Origin: Candidatus Desantisbacteria bacterium CG1_02_49_89
GTDB taxonomy: Bacteria > Desantisbacteria > UBA1551
Assembly (NCBI GenBank): GCA_001871075.1
Contig: MNUP01000015.1
Location: forward strand, 1 to 11,668
Reading direction: 5' to 3'
Length of the DNA: 11,668 nt
Position 1 is the stretch's first letter. Each line of letters opens with the position of its first letter. Shown piece by piece: positions 8,816 through 11,668 of this stretch. Position numbers and translations under genes: made by a program. The notes under the pieces were generated by a model. It searched no databases, was not told the DNA's origin, and worked only from the letters and a program-made list of their open reading frames with translations.

Positions 8816-8822
8816 TTGAAAT
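8795..8822 (+). promoter_or_regulatory. Candidate glmS promoter
   Basis: TTGACT (8795-8800, 5/6) and TGAAAT (8817-8822, 4/6) are spaced by 16 bases. They would start transcription near 8829, leaving the aagggg ribosome binding site (8835-8840) in the leader. An alternative, TTGCAA (8809-8814) with TATAAG (8832-8837), would exclude that site. Both lie in very AT-rich sequence, so support is weak. Confidence 0.3.
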
Positions 8823-8845
8823 TTTAAATGTTATAAGGGGTATAC

Positions 8846-10714
8846 ATGTGCGGGATAATCGGCTATATCGGCAACAGGGACATAATCCCCATCCTCATAG
8901 AAGGATTAAAACGCCTTGAATACAGGGGGTATGATTCTGCGGGCATCGCAGTGCTTGAGAAAGGCAGGATCAGCCTCAGGCGCGCGGAAGGCAAGATCGC
9001 TCTGCTTGAAAAACTCATAAAGCAAAAACCTGTTTCCGGCAGCGCCGGCCTTGGGCACACGAGATGGGCAACGCACGGCCGTCCTTCAGAGGAAAACGCC
9101 CACCCGCACAGGGACTGCACCGGCACGATAGTGATAGTGCATAACGGGATAGTAGAGAATTACCTGGAGCTGAAGGAAAAGCTGAAAAAGAAAGGTCACA
9201 GGTTCAGGTCCGAAACAGATACTGAAATAATAGCCCACCTTATAGAAGAACAATATTGTAGCGGTGCGGCGTTCCGTCGCACAAATAGTCTTGAACAAGC
9301 TGTCCGCAGGGCGCTGAAAGAGATCAGAGGCTCGTACGCGCTGGGCATTATTTCTTCGAAAGAGCCTGGCAGGATAATAGCCGCGAGGTCAGGCAGCCCC
9401 CTTATAATCGGGCTTGGCAAAGGCGAGAACTTCATAGCGTCGGACGTCCCGGCGATACTGGCGCACACCCGCAGGATAATCTACCTGAATGACGGCGAAT
9501 TTGCCGTCCTGACAAGAGAAGGCGTGGATATTACTAAAGCTGACGGTAGAAAGATTATCGGGAAAGAACTCGACGGCAGGATAACCGCGGTCGCCTGGAA
9601 GGCGGGCGCTGCCGAAAAAGAGGGTTACAGGCATTTTATGCTGAAAGAGATACACGAACAGCCCAGGGCTATCGAGGATACTATCAGGGGAAGGATCTCG
9701 CCGGACAAAGCTGAGGTCCACCTGGAAGAGCTGGATCTATCGACGCAAAAAATAAAGAGCATTGACAGGATAATAATAACCGCATGCGGCACTTCCTGGC
9801 ACGCGGGCCTTATAGGCGAATACATGCTCGAGGACCTTGTCCGCATACCGGTCGAGGTTGAGAACGCGGCTGAGTTCAGGTACAGGAACCCGATAATCGA
9901 AAAGAACACCCTTGTTATAGCGATCAGCCAGTCCGGGGAGACAGCTGACACCCTGGGCGCGATAAGGGAAGTGCGCGAAAAGAACGGGACCGTGGTTTCC
10001 ATATGTAACGTTGTGGGCAGCACCATTTCAAGGGAATCAGACGCTGTGATATACACCCACGCCGGGCCGGAGATAGGCGTTGCTTCCACAAAGGCGTTCA
10101 CAACCCAGCTCACCGTCCTTTACCTGCTTGCCATATACATGGGAAAGATAAGGGGCTTTATCCGGGACGCGCAGGCAAGGGAACTGATAGCCGAACTCCT
10201 GAAAGTGCCCGGCATTGTGAAAAGAATGCTGGGGGAGGAAGGGAAAATAATAAAACTCGCGGAAAAATTCCGCAAAAAAACCAATTTCCTTTACCTGGGA
10301 AGGGGTGAGGGATTCCCTGTGGCGCTCGAAGGGGCCCTGAAACTGAAGGAAGTATCGTATATCCACGCTGAAGGCTATCCTGCCGCCGAAATGAAACACG
10401 GCCCCATAGCCCTGATAGACAAAAATATGCCTGCTGTCGTGCTCGCGCTCAAAGGCCGCAGGTATGACAAGATACTGTCCAACATAGAGGAAATAAAAGC
10501 CCGCGGGGGAGAAGTAATAGCCCTCGCGTCTGAAGGCGATAAGGAACTTAAAAAGAAAGCGGACGAAGTCCTTTACGTTCCCAGGACCTGCGTGCAGCTG
10601 TCGCCTGTGCTCGCGGTGATACCATTGCAGCTCCTCGCGTATTACATCGCGGTAAAAAGAGGGTGCAACCCGGACCAGCCAAGGCACCTGGCGAAAAGCG
10701 TGACTGTTGAATAA
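8846..10714 (+). CDS. glmS: Glutamine--fructose-6-phosphate aminotransferase (isomerizing) GlmS
   Basis: GlmS makes glucosamine-6-phosphate from fructose-6-phosphate and glutamine (EC 2.6.1.16), the first committed step towards UDP-GlcNAc, peptidoglycan and LPS sugars. The start is fixed by the mature N-terminal nucleophile Cys2 (MCGIIGYIG), with aagggg five bases upstream of the ATG. The glutaminase domain shows YRGYDSAGIA, GHTRWATHG and HNGIVENY. Two SIS sugar-isomerase domains follow, with ACGTSWHAG, SQSGETADT and GVASTKAFTTQ, then EGALKLKEVSYIHAEGY and KHGPIALI. The C-terminus ends in the standard AKSVTVE. The length is 622 residues against about 608-610 usually. Part of the excess is a run near residues 137-147 (YCSGAAFRRTN) that is encoded by a DNA hairpin (9264-9282) and uses CGT/CGC arginines unlike the AGG-rich rest of the gene. 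The reading frame is intact, so the enzyme is probably functional. Confidence 0.98.
   Translation: MCGIIGYIGNRDIIPILIEGLKRLEYRGYDSAGIAVLEKGRISLRRAEGKIALLEKLIKQKPVSGSAGLGHTRWATHGRPSEENAHPHRDCTGTIVIVHNGIVENYLELKEKLKKKGHRFRSETDTEIIAHLIEEQYCSGAAFRRTNSLEQAVRRALKEIRGSYALGIISSKEPGRIIAARSGSPLIIGLGKGENFIASDVPAILAHTRRIIYLNDGEFAVLTREGVDITKADGRKIIGKELDGRITAVAWKAGAAEKEGYRHFMLKEIHEQPRAIEDTIRGRISPDKAEVHLEELDLSTQKIKSIDRIIITACGTSWHAGLIGEYMLEDLVRIPVEVENAAEFRYRNPIIEKNTLVIAISQSGETADTLGAIREVREKNGTVVSICNVVGSTISRESDAVIYTHAGPEIGVASTKAFTTQLTVLYLLAIYMGKIRGFIRDAQARELIAELLKVPGIVKRMLGEEGKIIKLAEKFRKKTNFLYLGRGEGFPVALEGALKLKEVSYIHAEGYPAAEMKHGPIALIDKNMPAVVLALKGRRYDKILSNIEEIKARGGEVIALASEGDKELKKKADEVLYVPRTCVQLSPVLAVIPLQLLAYYIAVKRGCNPDQPRHLAKSVTVE
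9264..9282. repeat. Palindromic element inserted in frame within glmS
   Basis: gtgcggcg (9264-9271) and cgtcgcac (9275-9282) form an 8-bp stem (one G-T pair) around a 3-base ttc loop, preceded by ttgtagcg (9256-9263). The encoded residues replace what is usually a short linker: from the conserved H-L-[IV] to A-V there are 23 residues here against 17 in E. coli GlmS as I recall it. Small hairpins led by a tgtag-like word are a common style of dispersed repeat; in-frame palindrome insertions in genes are known from Rickettsia (RPE elements). Confidence 0.6.
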
Positions 10715-10720
10715 TAATAC

Positions 10721-10826
10721 CGTCGTAAGTCGAGCGTCGAACGCCGCGCGCAAATACCGTTATACGTCACAGGTCGTACGTTTTAAAGATTTACACGTAC
10801 GACGTAAGACGTCCGACGTACGACGT
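10721..10826. repeat. Nested inverted repeat of cgtacgacgt words in the pta leader
   Basis: The outer arms cgtcgtaagtcg (10721-10732) and cgacgtacgacg (10814-10825) pair at 11 of 12 positions. acgtc (10764-10768) pairs with gacgt (10808-10812). gtcgtacgt (10773-10781) pairs perfectly with acgtacgac (10795-10803) around a 13-base AT-rich loop. The decamer cgtacgacgt occurs at 10796-10805 and 10817-10826, exactly 21 bases apart. No T-run follows the last arm; the ribosome binding site of pta begins a few bases later. Confidence 0.75.
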
Positions 10827-10846
10827 TATTTAAGGAAGGAACAAAC

Positions 10847-11668
10847 ATGGATATTATCGCTCAGTTCAAGGAAAAAGCAAGAAAACAGCCTAAGAGGATA
10901 GTTTTGCCTGAGACCGGCGACCCGAGGATACTGGAAGCCGCCAGCCAGATAAGGATCGAGGCCTTTGCCATACCGGTCCTTGTCGGTAATGAAGCAAAGA
11001 TAAAAGAAACGGGTATAAAGACCACTGCCATAGAAATAGTCGACCCCATGGCAACGCCGAAACTGGAGAAATACGCCGAAGTATACGCCGCTAAAAGGGC
11101 GGGCGACAACATAACAAAAGATATAGCCATGAAGCTGGTCAGGAAGAATCTTTTCTTCGGCGCGATGATGGTAGCCCAGGGGGACGCGGACGGCATGGTT
11201 GCGGGTGCGGCAACAGCTACCGCCACCATAATCCAGGTTTCTGCCCTCGCGATCGGCTACGCCCCTGGCATAAGCACGGCCTCAAGCTTCTTCATAATGA
11301 TAATCCCCGAGTTCCAGGGCGAGAAAGACAAGATACTGATCTTTGCTGACTGCGCCGTGAACATTGAGCCCAGCCCGTCCCAGCTTGCCGAGATCGCCGT
11401 GGCTTCGGGCAGGAGCGCGAAGAACCTGCTCGAAATGGAGCCCAGGATAGCGATGCTGTCCTTTTCCACCAAGGGAAGCGCTTCGCACGCCGCCACCGAT
11501 AAGGTCATCGAAGCATTAAAACTCGCGAGGCAAAAAGACGCCTCCCTGCTCTTTGACGGCGAATTCCAGGCAGACACCGCCCTTATCCAGAGGGTAGCGC
11601 AGAAAAAACTGAAAGAGCCCAGCGAGGTAGGGGGCAGGGCGAACGTGCTTGTGTTCCCCGACCTTAAT
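10847..11668 (+). CDS. pta: Phosphate acetyltransferase (phosphotransacetylase), 3' end outside window
   Basis: Pta converts acetyl-CoA and phosphate to acetyl-phosphate and CoA (EC 2.3.1.8). It links to acetate kinase for ATP in fermentation or acetogenesis, or runs in reverse for acetate use. The 274 visible codons are open to the window edge; the family length of about 330 implies that some 55-60 residues are missing, including the C-terminal catalytic Ser/Arg/Asp region. Family landmarks are present: RIVLPETGDPR (17-27), DGMVAGAATATA (115-126), FADCAVNIEPSPSQLAEIA (166-184), EPRIAMLSFSTKGSASH (198-214), and PDLN at the cut, which normally continues as an AGN-containing motif. A strong ribosome binding site, aaggaagga (10832-10840), lies six bases before the ATG. 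Phosphotransbutyrylase is a relative, but the length and the SFSTKGSA motif favour Pta. The gene is separated from glmS by a 132-bp repeat-rich spacer. Confidence 0.95.
   Translation, partial: MDIIAQFKEKARKQPKRIVLPETGDPRILEAASQIRIEAFAIPVLVGNEAKIKETGIKTTAIEIVDPMATPKLEKYAEVYAAKRAGDNITKDIAMKLVRKNLFFGAMMVAQGDADGMVAGAATATATIIQVSALAIGYAPGISTASSFFIMIIPEFQGEKDKILIFADCAVNIEPSPSQLAEIAVASGRSAKNLLEMEPRIAMLSFSTKGSASHAATDKVIEALKLARQKDASLLFDGEFQADTALIQRVAQKKLKEPSEVGGRANVLVFPDLN

Noticed and set aside
8744-8845. glmS ribozyme in the leader.
   Set aside because: The spacer is only 102 bp and extremely AT-rich, without the conserved ribozyme core; the repeats explain it better.
10037-10753. Antisense open frame of 238 codons opposite the glmS 3' half.
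   Set aside because: It shadows a well-conserved SIS domain region, with no domain of its own and no ribosome binding site evidence.

Overview
The window reads as an ordinary bacterial chromosome segment. It carries seven genes, all on the + strand, and an accessory insert. ATA for Ile and AGG for Arg are frequent in the native genes at moderately high GC, and intergenic spacers are rich in short repeats. Together with NAD+-dependent ligase, GlmS, Pta and a fermentative-type iron alcohol dehydrogenase, this suggests an uncultured anaerobe; the style reminds me of Omnitrophota (OP3) and relatives. That placement is an impression, not a phylogenetic result.

Layout. Positions 1-276 hold no gene. 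They contain a 75-bp direct repeat around an imperfect palindrome of the 'cattgcgag...ctcgcaatg' type. Next is a two-gene ABC exporter (ATPase 277-1260, ABC-2 permease 1262-2035), then a 229-bp spacer built from repeats of atcgtt/aacgat that can fold into a branched stem-loop. A near-consensus promoter ends this spacer, almost touching the start of an iron-containing alcohol dehydrogenase (2265-3386).

Positions ~3387-6745 look like an accessory island. It holds an AT-richer AAA/DUF4143 ATPase (3447-4973) and a secreted protein with carbohydrate-binding-like modules (5009-6649). Both favour CGN arginine codons over the AGG used by their neighbours.

Housekeeping genes follow: ligA (6746-8743), glmS (8846-10714) and the first 274 codons of pta (10847 to the window end). 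GlmS supplies glucosamine-6-phosphate for cell-wall and envelope sugars. Pta interconverts acetyl-CoA and acetyl-phosphate, and with the alcohol dehydrogenase is compatible with fermentative or acetogenic carbon flow. No gene cluster in the window amounts to a recognisable new defence or biosynthetic system.

The most unusual signals are non-coding. Three native spacers (2041-2206, 8746-8815, 10721-10826) each contain a nested inverted repeat made from a different short word, so the architecture is shared while the sequence is not. A second signal is a small perfect-loop hairpin inserted in frame inside glmS (9264-9282), which adds residues to a loop of the glutaminase domain.
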